From Tigriopus japonicus (taxonomy: Eukaryota > Arthropoda > Copepoda > Harpacticoida > Harpacticidae): DNA of 64,000 nucleotides. The notes beneath the pieces are model-generated. The model ran no database searches and was not told the DNA's origin. It saw nothing but the letters and a program-made list of their open reading frames with translations. The stretch is from NCBI GenBank assembly GCA_010645155.1, contig CM021312.1, positions 1,237,745 to 1,301,744 on the forward strand, written 5' to 3'. Each line of letters starts with the position of its first letter. Position 1 is the stretch's first letter. Positions 1 to 12,930 of this stretch are shown here, one piece after another. Made by a program: the position numbers and the translations under genes.

Positions 1-1362
1 CTGAGGGGGCCAAACACTCGGCAAAATGCGGCGTGTGCAAACGCTCACCGATTGTTGGATTCCGATACCATTGCCTGAAATGCTTCAACTTTGATTTGTG
101 CCACGATTGCTTTTTTGTGGGTCGAACTGCTCGTGGTCACAAAGCGGAGCATCCCATGCAGGAATACTGCACTTCCACTGGAGCCTCTGTGAACCTCAAG
201 AATTTCGGAACCGCCTTCCGGAACTCGTTTCGCACAAAGAAATATTTCAAGAAGAAACAAGACAAATTGGGCTATCTACCTGTTCGATCGAATAACAGCT
301 CCGAGTGCCAATTTCAAACTTCGGCTGAGACCTTGGACCACCATAACTCGTCCTTGGGCTCGAAAGGAGATTTCAGCTCGTCACTCAGTAGCACTCTTCA
401 TCCCAAGTTGATTGAACCGAATCCGGACGACAGTTTGAAGAAGAAGACCAAAGAAGAGATCATCCAAGGAGCACGTCCAACCGTTGGTCAGGACGATGAG
501 CATGCTGTGATTGTCAAATTGTGCGATATTCTCCACCAAGTGAGTGACGAGGCTGTAGAGGATGGCTTCTCCGACAATGACGATACTACCTCGGAGACCC
601 AGAACCACTCTTCCTCGTCGGTATTGACCAGTCCAAACTCGACCCTTTTGCGACGCTTGGATGAGGGCGAGGATTTGGAGACCATCATTGAAGAGTTGGA
701 AGAGCAAAACCGGGTGCTACACGAAGAATATGAGAATCTCCGAGCCTCACTTCGGGCCGAGAAACAGCGAGACGCTCAAGTGGATCGCGAAAACAACCCG
801 ATTCCCCACGCAGATGCCTTAAAGAGCGAAACAAAACGCTTGAAGCGAGACAACCAGCGGACCGAAGCCCGGATGCGAATCCTGGAAGAGCACAACGTCC
901 AATTAGAGGCTCAACTCAGTCGACTAAGGAAGTTGGTGAATGCCACCGGGGACATGGATTGTGCTGAGATGGGTGGAAATCGCTTTGGCACATTGCAATC
1001 CAAATCCGTGGTGGCTACGGACCTGTACTCGCATGACCCCATAACTTCCACCGGATCAGGTATGAACGAACGCCTCAATGAGTGAGAGGGTGAAATTAGC
1101 CGCTAATCTTGGTTTCGTGTTTTGGACTAGATATCGCCAAGCACCAAAGAGACCCTCCTCCATCGCGAATGGCGGCCGCCGATACAGTTGGTACGTAGGA
1201 CTGTTAACATTTGGAAAGTTGGGCACCATGTGAGAATTGACTTCTATTTCAGGCGAGGTCCATAACAAGATCAACAATCTTGTGCATCAACTTCAACGTG
1301 ATCTCACGGACGACGAGAGTCTGGATTTAAGTGATCATGATACCCAAAGGGTTTTGGATTGA
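1..1362 (+). CDS. Dys: Dystrophin-family protein, C-terminal part (5' end outside window)
   Basis: Scaffold of the dystrophin-glycoprotein complex, which links the membrane to cytoskeletal actin. Three exons are visible: <1-1059, 1131-1190 and 1253-1362 (stop TGA 1360-1362), with GT-AG introns of 71 and 62 nt. The reading frame is open from base 3, so the gene starts upstream. The visible 408 residues begin inside the ZZ zinc finger (CGVC, CLKC and CHDC pairs, then two His), followed by FRTKKYF and GYLPV, which is the dystrophin version of this segment rather than the dystrobrevin one. Next come a Ser-rich linker, DDEHAVIVKLC, and two coiled coils (LETIIEELEEQNRVL; ARMRILEEHNVQLEAQL) that in the family bind dystrobrevin. 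The terminal exons read through in frame to a short acidic tail. Actin-binding, spectrin and most EF-hand parts lie outside. It could also be a short dystrophin or DRP2-like isoform; the C-terminus cannot separate these. Confidence 0.93.
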
Positions 1363-2398
1363 AACCAGTCACTCACCTTGATTGATATGTGATACTTTCT
1401 CATCGGCATCGCAACCGATGAGGAGCCTTTGATTAATTTTAACATATGCACACTTGTTGCGGCGCCTTGATTATGTCATCATCAGATCGAGTTCTCTAAG
1501 TTCACGGAGTTCACAACTACACTAATAAATCTGAAAATTAGCATCGCGCTTCTCCAAAGTAACTTTGTTTTCCCGTCATTTTCAAGCCAACTCAGAGGGG
1601 ACAAAAATATTCCAGACTTATCCAACATGGGCATGAGCTCCGAGAAGGTGAATTAAATCAGAATATGTTGAACAAAATTGTTTAAATGTTCCAGGAATGT
1701 GGTTGGTTCTTCTGCCTTCTCTTGAAATGAACCTTTCACAATGAAAGGAACACTGGTTAATTACATTCTGTCCAGGAAGATAAATTTGTTGGGTAGGGAG
1801 GGGGGTTAATAATTTGACGATAATCTTATCACTTTCGGATTTTTGTCTTGTGAACCTGAGGCTAGTTTTTTAAAACTCGATCTTTGTTGAATTTGAACTG
1901 ATTCCTCCCAAAAATTCAAGCTTCATGTCAGCAGAGCTCGAGCGAACGTCGTTTTCCCGCTTTGAGACAAACGAGTTTTACACTCTGCGTCAAAAATTAC
2001 GGAGGGTCTTGAACGGAAAAAAATGGAAAGTTTCTGATCGATCCTCTCACGACAGAGTTTTTCGGACATAAAATTCACTCCCAGTTCGAGCTTGAGCCTC
2101 GACCGTTCTCAGAAACCAACTGAGCTGCTCTTCCTCGACCTTTTCCAAAGACTATTTGGCTCCACAAGAAACTTACTAATATGAGACGAGCTCGCTAGAG
2201 CACTAACATATGACTAAATTCTTTTGGTTGACTTCATCAATTTGATCTTGTGACTTTTCATGAGTTTTCGAAGTGTTAAAAAACAGTGTCTCGGCTGTAA
2301 TTTCATTGGCAATTTTCTGAGGTTGCGTCATTTATTTCATGGAAATTCCTATGTCTACTAACATTTCAATTATGTCATGATTGTTAAGGTTGAAACTA
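1363..2398. other. Dystrophin 3' UTR and intergenic DNA
   Basis: No credible ORF. At about 1858-1892 there is one end of a dispersed repeat (GAGGCTAGTTTTTTA) that occurs as a complete inverted pair at 18171-18263. Nothing else was recognised. Confidence 0.5.
1524..1529 (+). terminator. Candidate poly(A) signal of the dystrophin gene
   Basis: AATAAA lies 162 bases after the dystrophin stop codon on the same strand and is the first such hexamer there. The assignment is positional. Confidence 0.4.
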
Positions 2399-2406
2399 GG
2401 TGAGGG

Positions 2407-3681
2407 TAGAGCGCTATAATAAAAGAGTACGCGCATGTGCCATTTTGGTCCCAAGACGTCGGTTCCATTGTACTGTGGTTCTTGGGTTCGACCTGTTTGA
2501 GGCAACTTTACCTATGCACTATTTACTACCAAATTGACACTCATGATCTTAGCTTACCTTAGAAAGGATAATGCTTGACCTTTTTAGCCTTTGAAGGCCA
2601 AGACTGGCCAAAAACATTGGTGCCGGAAGATAACCTTCTCGTTCTCCTTAAACCTCGATGCGCGTTCAAGCCCAGTGCTGCTCTGAATTGACTCGGTAAT
2701 GTCAGCTCTTGAAGAATCTCCTCTCTGATTTGCATTGAATTTCTTACTTTTTAGGAAAACTAAATCTAACTAGATACGAAATTCATTGGTGAATATTTAG
2801 AACGTCAATTGAAGCGATTAGAGCGTTTTCCTTGTGTACATTATTGCATTGTTATGTAAAATGACGTTTTTGTTGAACAATTGTATGGCAGCCCTGGTGA
2901 CGTTGCGCATTCGTAGCAGTCGTCAGGCTGACTGTGGTACAGACTGTTATGCCTAACAAAGTATTTTTTTTGGATATTTTGTACTCAAAATACAGATGAC
3001 AGAAGTTATTTAAGAAAGTTTTTGCAATTCACCTTTCAATTTTTGACTTTGTCACTAATTATTACATGAAACTAAAGAAGCTTTTTAGTATGTATTAAGA
3101 GTACAATATATCGAAACTTTTTTTTACATGGTTAGGCACAACAGTCTGTAGCACAGTCAGCCTGACGACTGCTACGAATGCGCAACGTCACCAGGGCTGC
3201 CAGATAATTGTTCAACAAAAAAGTCATTTCATATGACAATGCAATATTGTGCGCAAGGAAAACGCTCTAATGGCTTCAAGTGACGTTCTAAATATTCACC
3301 AATCAATTTCGTATCTGGTTAGATTAAGTTTTCCTGAAAAGTAAGAAATTCAATGCAAATCAGAGAGGAGATTCATCAAGAGCTGACATTACCGAGTCAA
3401 TTCACAGCAGCACTGGGCTTGAACGCGCATCGAGGTTTAAGGAGAACGAGAAGGTTATCTTCCGGCACCCATGTTTTTGGCCAGTCTTGGCCTTCAAAGG
3501 CTAAAAAGGTCAAACATTATGCTTTCAAAGGTAAGCTAAGATCATGAGCGTCAATTTGGTAGTAAATAGTATATAGGTAAAGTTGTCTTAAACAGGTCGA
3601 ACCCAAGAACCACAGTACAATGGAACCGACGTCTTGGGACCAAAATGGCACATGCGCGTACTCTTTTATTATAGCGCTCTA
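2407..3681. mobile_element. 1275-bp foldback hAT-type MITE with 8-bp target duplication
   Basis: The element begins TAGAGCGCTATAATAAAAG and ends with the reverse complement. It is flanked on both sides by the exact 8-bp duplication GGTGAGGG (2399-2406 and 3682-3689). The arms, about 2407-2957 and 3131-3681, are near-perfect reverse complements around a central AT-rich spacer of about 170 bp. The 8-bp duplication and the TAGAG end fit the hAT superfamily (ends of the form YARNG). No transposase was seen; the ORF at 3353-3547 lies in an arm and looks incidental. The 463-bp element at 63422-63884 has nearly the same end sequence. Confidence 0.9.
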
Positions 3682-3689
3682 GGTGAGGG

Positions 3690-4120
3690 TAGATTACTTT
3701 CTATTGTTAGATTTGGTATGAAAGATTGTTTTTAAATTGAATCGCGCAACCTATGATTTATTCACTGTCTTGTATTTTTTGTCAACTTAAAGCGGCACAC
3801 AAGTTTCATGCCGACACTGTATTTTTAATTTTATGGGGTCAACCATGGAACCCAAAGATACGTCAAAATTTACTCTTAAGTACGATTTCTTTCGATCGAT
3901 CTTTGCGTCTAAAACACTAGCCTCTGGATATTCCCTTCAGTTATTAAATTCGTACATTCATTCTAAAAATAAAATAAGTGTCCATTTTTAATCTTATGCG
4001 CTTTTCCTTACTTTTGTGGTACTTATCAATACTCCAACGGGCTTGACCATAATTTTTGCTTTTCTGCAAGTCCTACAATGGCACCTAGTGTAAAAGATTC
4101 TCTCCTCCCGTAGTGAGGAA
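3690..4120. other. Intergenic DNA, nothing recognised
   Basis: AT-rich sequence with no ORF of note. CACTAGCCTC near 3916 weakly resembles the end of the small repeat at 18171-18263. Confidence 0.4.
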
Positions 4121-4375
4121 GAGACGTGCTGTCGTGGTTAGCGCAGTTTCCTAAATAGTAAGAGAGGTACCAGGTTCGATTCTCCTCCCCAACCTTTCTC
4201 ATGGTAACTTAAAGACGTTCCTCCACACTCACAAACGGAGAACCATTCCGATACCAGACTTGAAATTGTCCATCGGTAATATTTGAACGATTTGATGGCT
4301 AGCTTCACTGTCCGGGCGAGGCTCAACCCTCTAACTAAAGACTTCCAACTAAAGTCTAGCGTAACCATTGAAGGC
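4121..4375 (+). mobile_element. tRNA-derived SINE-like repeat
   Basis: A pol III-like internal promoter is visible: an A-box-like segment TGCTGTCGTGG (4127-4137) and a B box GGTTCGATTCT (4173-4183), spaced as in a tRNA gene. A full tRNA cloverleaf is not formed and unrelated sequence continues downstream, so this is better read as a SINE head or tRNA relic than a functional tRNA. The 3' limit is a guess. Confidence 0.5.
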
Positions 4376-4378
4376 TAG

Positions 4379-4470
4379 AAATTTAAGTTTCTCTCGCTTA
4401 TTAAAAATAGTGAGTCTCCTCATGATTTGCAGATATACCACTAGCATTTTTCAATGCGAGCCTCTCCCCT
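4379..4470 (+). repeat. Direct repeat, copy 1
   Basis: About 90 bp beginning AAATTTAAGTTTCTCTCGC recur with few mismatches at 4840-4931. Copy 1 also carries a secondary duplication of a roughly 24-bp segment ending CCTCTCCCCTT (about 4449-4495). Confidence 0.75.
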
Positions 4471-4839
4471 TTTTCAATGCCAGCCTCTCCCCTTGGTACA
4501 ATTTTTTTATGATTTTTCTCTCGATTCAATTTTTCTTGATCCATGTGTCATGTGCCATTTTTGATCGAGAATCTTTTTTTATAACGGTTTACAATAACCT
4601 TTATTTTTTCTCCTCTGATGTCTTACTCTGTTAATATTTTGCTCTCGCCCCCTCCCCTTCTTTATATTGTATAATAATTTCAGGTCTCCGCCCTAAGATT
4701 GATTTGGCCACCTCGAGTCGAAATTATTACCACGCCCTCTTTATCAACTGACTAGCCCTAAGGATTGTAAGTTCTTGGGCCAGAAAATTCACGAAACCCT
4801 CAAATAGGTTTGAGGATTTTCTTCCTTTGAATAAATCTA

Positions 4840-4931
4840 AAATTTAAGTTTCTCTCGCTTATTAAAAATAGTGAGTCTGCTCATAATTTGCAGATACACC
4901 ACTCGCATTTATCAATGCGAGCCTGTCGCCT
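4840..4931 (+). repeat. Direct repeat, copy 2
   Basis: Second copy of the repeat at 4379-4470, same orientation, 461 bp apart. It could be a local duplication or two insertions of one repeat. No terminal structure was recognised. Confidence 0.75.
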
Positions 4932-5166
4932 TGGAACAAAATTGGTGAGAGAATGCAAGAGGCACACTAAGCTAGTTGCAGATCTCTCCAACTCTTTGCA
5001 GATTCCTTAAACAATCATAGAAAACTCGGTTCAACGAGTCCCACTAGGACTATATTTTGTATTTTTCGACATTTCCACGAACATAACAAGGGGAGCCGTT
5101 ACGCAATGGCAAGGCATAATATTTCTTTCTCCATAGGCAATCCTCAATTGACATGGATTGCTAGAT

Positions 5167-8113
<2,947 letters not shown>

Positions 8114-9898
8114 GGTTGAAATCCAGGAAACTTGGGAGATGATCTAGATTCGGGTGGATTTGCGAGGAAAAAAGGGAGAAGGAGAAAAACACGCGGTGTT
8201 TCCAGGCAGAGAGCACTCAACGATTAACCGGATGGATAGACTCGGCAGAAGTGGAGACGGAGATGGAAATCATCAGCGAACACTGCCGATTCGATGCGAG
8301 CTCGCGAGCAAAGTGTTTCGCCGGTCAGATTAGAGTTTGCGTTTCGAGTCTCAGATCATGGACGTTGTTCGAGAGTTTGAGACCATTGCTGAATTATGAG
8401 CAAAAAGGATGAATGTTCGATTTTTGAGGACGTTCACTCTTGGGCTATTTTCGAGCGTATTTTGGCGTTGAGTCACATAAGTTTTTGGGTTTCAAGTGCC
8501 ACTAAATAACTTTTCGAGCTGAAGGTCAAGTGATGGTGGAATTTCCAGAAGCCACGGTTGGCGAGGTTCAACGTGACGTACTTGTATATATTCTTACTTC
8601 AATATACATTAAAGGTAGAGGCTCTTGATGCAAAATCTAGATTCTTAGATATGCCCATTTAAGTAAAGCACGAGTTCCTAGGTTGCAAGTCCCCATTTTT
8701 GAGGAGTTACATTGTAAATAATGATTCTAGAGTTGATAAAATAAGCAATAAATTGTCGATAACATATATTGTGTATATAAATAAGATTTTAAAAACCTAT
8801 AAAACCTTCAATAATGTTTTATAACTTTAAAAAAGCAAAAACTGCGCATGGATTTGGGAAGCTGCAATTTAAAACAGCCTCATGTTTTCAGGAGCTGAAT
8901 GATTTATATAAAAACATATTTCCTTTATAAGAGCTTTTGAACGAGTCAAGAGGGCATGTGGAAAAAGTCAAGATCTAACACTGTGCCCCCATATCAATGG
9001 TTTCAATGGAGGCAAAATGTGGACAAAATTCAGGACCCACCCACACTGTGCGTGCACTCAAGAAGTGACAAAATGGGTAACATTTCACGATAGTGAGCCA
9101 ACAATGTTACCAAATATGCAATTTGATGTAGCTGAAGCATTATAACACTGATACATTAGTTCAAAGTGACATATTTTGCACAATTTTTTGGCCATTGGCC
9201 AGTCTAAATGTTGGGATAATTTTAACCCCAAAATGGGTAATTTTGCAACTTGGGAAAATTTTGGGGTAATTACTGACGTAAATTACGACTTTTTGGGGGT
9301 ATTTTCCAGAGAATACTCTGGCACCACTGGCAGTGACGGGCAAGTGTTGAGGACCAAAATATTGCTGCCCCAAAGGCTTTCTATATTAAACTTACCATAA
9401 TTATTAAATTTTCTATCATTTCATAATATGTCAATGGTGATACAATATTTATTTTTATGAATATCATTTAATTATTTATGATGAAGCTTTGTGATTGTTA
9501 CCAATATCTAATCTAACCTTGATGGGCACTAGGGACAAGAACTTTTGACGAATAAACTTGTTTGTCTTTTTTCCTCTTTTTTACCTTTATTCGTCGCGAT
9601 TTTTTTTGTCTTGCGGGCAATTTTATTCGTCTTTTCTTGTTTAATCGGCCAAATACTTGGATTTTCTTACATTTCAAGTTCCTTAAGCGTTGTTCTTAAA
9701 TTTCCAAGCAAATAATAGCTTCAAAGAAAGTTCAACGCCAAAGCAAATGGCAAAGTAACAATTTGATTGTCAGTTGCGGTTTTGCACCAACAAAATACAA
9801 TCCACACTTACAAATTAACTTATACTTGTAGTGTTGGCTAACAGACACAAAAAGAAAAGATTACTATTGGGTTGAAAAAGATTTCTGGCCATGAGAAC
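8114..9898. other. Upstream flank of vasa and AT-rich intergenic DNA
   Basis: 8114 to about 8160 is presumably the vasa 5' leader; no TATA box was evident. From 8570 on the DNA is very AT-rich. Around 9230-9345 there is sequence like a degenerate element end (CCACTGGCAGTG, with TGCCAGAG on the other strand), but no partner end was found. No credible gene. Confidence 0.4.
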
Positions 9899-11590
9899 AT
9901 TTTTTTTTTTTTTTGAGGGGGGGGGGAGGGCGGATTTTTTAATACTGCTACAAGGAATGGAATTCCCTGTAGAGGGAGTTAATGATTAAATTAGTTTATA
10001 AGATTACCGTTTACATGAAATTTGATCTACCAATGAGTTACTGTTGGCAGATCTGTACAACCCTTGAATAGTGGGTTGGTCAGGAATACGGTAGTATTTA
10101 AGAATTTGTCCAATCCAGCCTTAAACGTTGTTAGAGGATCAGCTCCTACATATTCCCGACGAAGACTAATGGGTAACAAATTGAACAATGACGGAGCCCG
10201 ATAAAGAAGAGAGGAGGACTTCATTGTTCGAACTAGCCTAGTTTCCTTAAGATTTGCAGGTGCTCTCAGAACACATGTAAAACCTCTATGATCGCTACAA
10301 CTGATCTCAAATCCTGGGTTAGGACAAAGCCCATGAATGCTCTTGAAGACATACAGTATCAGATACCTTTCATACCTTCTCTGAGTACTGTACAGCACAG
10401 TGTACAGCCCTAACTTTTGGAGTCTCTCCCAATACGAGAGCTCTCTCATTCCTGTGATGTTCCTAGTGAACAGACCTGTTCAATTATCTTATCTAGATAA
10501 AAGATAAAGATAAAAGATAGTTTATCTTTTATCTTTATCTAGATTCTTTTTTCGGGAAAGTATCTTAAAGTATCTTTATTTAGATACTTTTTTCGGGAAA
10601 GTATCTGAAACTATCTTTATCTAGATACTTTTTTCGGGAAGGTATCTTAAAGTATTTTTATCTAGATACTTTTTTCGGAAAACTATCTTGAAATATCTTT
10701 ATCTAGATAATGTGTTCTCTCAATCTTTTGTGTTAAAGCATCCATTATGCATTGTTTAGTATGCATTATGCATTTTCCCAAAAAGTATCTAGATAAGATA
10801 CTTTTAGATACTTTTCTTCATAATGCATAATGTCAAATTACTTGTGCATTATGCACATTGAAAGTGGATACATTATGCATGTTGAGACTTGAGAGTGGAC
10901 ACATCATGCACATTGAGTGAGGAATCTGAGCATGCATTCATTATCCACTTTGAGCAAGGGTGCATGATGCATCGACTCTCAATGTGCATAATTCGCCCAC
11001 TTTCAAGTCTTAACATGTATAATGCATTCACTTTCAATGTGCATAATGCACAAATAATTTGACATTATGCATAATGAAGAAAAGTATGTAGAACTATCTT
11101 ATATAGATACGTTTTGTGAAAAGTATCTTGAAGTATCTTATCTAGATAGTTTTTCGGGAAAGTATCTTAAAGTATCTTTATCTAGATACATTTTTCGGGA
11201 AAGTATCTTAAAGTATCTTTATCTAGATACTTTTTCAGGAAAGTATCTTAAACTATCTTTATCTAGATACTTTGCGGAAAATACTATTTTATCTAGATAC
11301 TTTTTCAAAGTATCTTGAACAGGTCTGCTAGTGAAACAAACATCTTTGGATCTGCTCGACCTTTTGCAAACCTGCTGAACTCATTGGAGCCCAAATGGGG
11401 GAAGCACATTCAAGATGCGGTTGAACAATCGACTTGTACAGAGTTAGCATCATAATACTATCTCTGGACTTGAAAGTATGATAGATCCAGCCGCACGTTT
11501 GAAATGCCTTCCCCACTTTCAACTGGATATGCTCATCAAACTTTTCATCATCTTGGACGTATTGCATCTATAAGTCTGACTTCAGCTCTA
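9899..11590 (-). pseudogene. Dead 3' end of a non-LTR retrotransposon (reverse transcriptase C-terminus)
   Basis: Minus-strand segment 11567-11328 encodes a reverse-transcriptase C-terminal stretch (FKSRDSIMMLTLYKSIV, QPHLECASPIW, GLQKVEQIQR). It continues at 10462-10027 with YWERLQKLGLY, RRYERYLILYVFKSIHGL and a closing NLLPISLRREYVG-type region, ending in a stop near 10027. These are the usual features of the end of LINE-type polyproteins. The two parts are separated by an 857-bp MITE (10471-11327), and an extra base at the junction shifts the frame, so the copy was already broken or has decayed. A 15-A tail (T run 9900-9914 on the plus strand) marks the 3' end. The 5' side is truncated near 11590. 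The clade was not determined. Confidence 0.8.
10471..11327. mobile_element. 857-bp palindromic MITE inserted in the retrotransposon
   Basis: Both ends read CAGACCTGTTCAA inwards, and the element is flanked by a perfect 8-bp duplication CTAGTGAA (10463-10470 and 11328-11335). The outer parts are arrays of roughly 40-bp units built around ATCTAGAT and AGTATCTTAAAGTATC, with CGGGAAA between. The centre is built around TGCATAATGCA-like palindromes. The left and right halves are inverted copies, so the whole element can fold back on itself. No transposase was seen. The 8-bp duplication points to a hAT-like mobiliser, although the fifth end base is C rather than the usual G. Confidence 0.88.
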
Positions 11591-11698
11591 CTGAAAACGC
11601 TCCTCAAAAAGAGGCATTTTTGAACTCTTGGTTTTTATTTGACACATGCAGTACCAAAAATATCTTGCTCATTAATTACTTCCTTTTATAAATTTTCT

Positions 11699-11878
11699 AG
11701 AAAAAAGTGGCCGAAAGTGGCTGAAAGCTTCAAAAAAGTGGCCGAAAGTGGCTGAAGGCTTCAAAAAAGTGGCTGAAAGTGGCTGAAAGCTTCAAAAAAG
11801 TGGCCAAAAGTGGCTGAGGGCATCAAAAAAGTGGCTGAAAGTGGCTGAAAGCTTCAAAAAAAGTAGCCAAAAGTGGCC
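11699..11878 (+). repeat. 31-bp tandem repeat, nearly six copies
   Basis: The unit is AAAAAAGTGGCC + GAAAGTGGCTGAAAGCTTC (31 bp), repeated with point differences and a shorter last copy. Each unit itself contains two GTGGC(C/T)GAAA half-repeats. All three frames are unremarkable, so it looks like non-coding minisatellite DNA. Confidence 0.85.
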
Positions 11879-11930
11879 TAATTTACAAGCAAAAGCGTCC
11901 GAGAGGCTTCCCAAGAACCTCTCAACCTTG

Positions 11931-12030
11931 TCTGTAGGAGCCGAGCCCCTTCTTTGTTTTCAGTCCACTTCACTCTTTTTGTCATTTGGAAGACTTGGAT
12001 GCAAATATGCAAATAAGACTTTATCAAACA
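11931..12030 (+). repeat. Dispersed repeat copy A
   Basis: About 90-100 bp starting TCTGTAGGAGCC recur at 14500-14586. Copy A carries two small insertions relative to copy B and ends near ACTTTATCAAACA. Confidence 0.7.
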
Positions 12031-12270
12031 GTTTTAGTGCAAAAATAATTTATTTTTGGGTCCACACAAATTACTTAAATGAGAACCTTTCTAGAGATTG
12101 CTAGAAACAGCTCTGTTCAGTGAAAATCATTTTTTGGCAAACGCCTGAAAAGTACAAAATCCTGCAAATAAACACCAAACGTATCGATAAGTTAATTTGC
12201 ACTTTTTGCCCGTCTCTAGTCGGAGCCATCTGATGATCTTGATGGCAATAAATATCAAGTTATTTTCAAA

Positions 12271-12930
12271 CCTAATGGGGGGATGCAGGGGGAGGTTTGA
12301 GTGATCTCTTCAAAAATCTTATCGCGGGCGGATGAAAGAAGAGAAAAGGCTTGTTTGGCAACAGTGGGTGGCTCGTGAGAATTTGGGCAGTTTAAGGATT
12401 TTCGCAATTTACAGACCGGCCTTGCGAATTAGATGCCATGAAAAATGTCAAATTGCAAGTTTGAACACCTTTGGTTAGGATTTTGGAAAAAAATGCACAC
12501 TTTATTTGCTCATTCTTGCACGAGAAAATTCTCAACAAAAGGCCACTTTTTTTGGGTAAGTACAAGTGTAAGTGATGTTATAAGCACTGATTTGTATTGT
12601 AAAGCTCCAAAACCATCATGGTATCAAACAAAATGCCGTTTTTTGTACGTGTTTCTCTTCAAAATCAAAGGTCTTTTTTAAGTGCTTGCCATTTTTTAAT
12701 CAATAGAATAATTTTGCAAATTCTTACAAAACCTAGAGTCAAAATGTCCAAACTGGCAATTCGACATTTTTTGTTATTATATCTAAGTCATAAGGGCGGT
12801 CTGTAAAACGCGAAAACCCTTGCACTGACCAAAATCTTACATTGAGGAACAAGCCTTTTCTCTTTTTTCATCCGCCCGTGATAAGATTTTTGAAAAAATC
12901 ACTTAAACCTCCCCTTGCATGCCTCATTGA
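12271..12930. repeat. Foldback (imperfect inverted repeat, about 140-150-bp arms)
   Basis: The left arm, about 12271-12420, reads GGGGAGGTTTGAGTGAT-like sequence, AAAAATCTTATCGCGGGCGG, GAGAAAAGGCTTGTT and then TTTTCGCAATTTACAGACC. The right arm, about 12793-12930, carries the reverse complement in order with scattered mismatches. The intervening roughly 370 bp shows no coding signal. It is probably an old foldback MITE; no target duplication was found, so the ends are approximate. Confidence 0.7.

Noticed and set aside
4121..4190. Functional tRNA gene
   Set aside because: A and B boxes are present but the stems do not close into a cloverleaf; read as a SINE head instead.
9522..12214. Pairing of TAGGGACAAG near 9528 with GCCCGTCTCTA near 12214 as ends of one large element
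   Set aside because: The end sequences agree only over a few bases and the flanking 8-mers differ.
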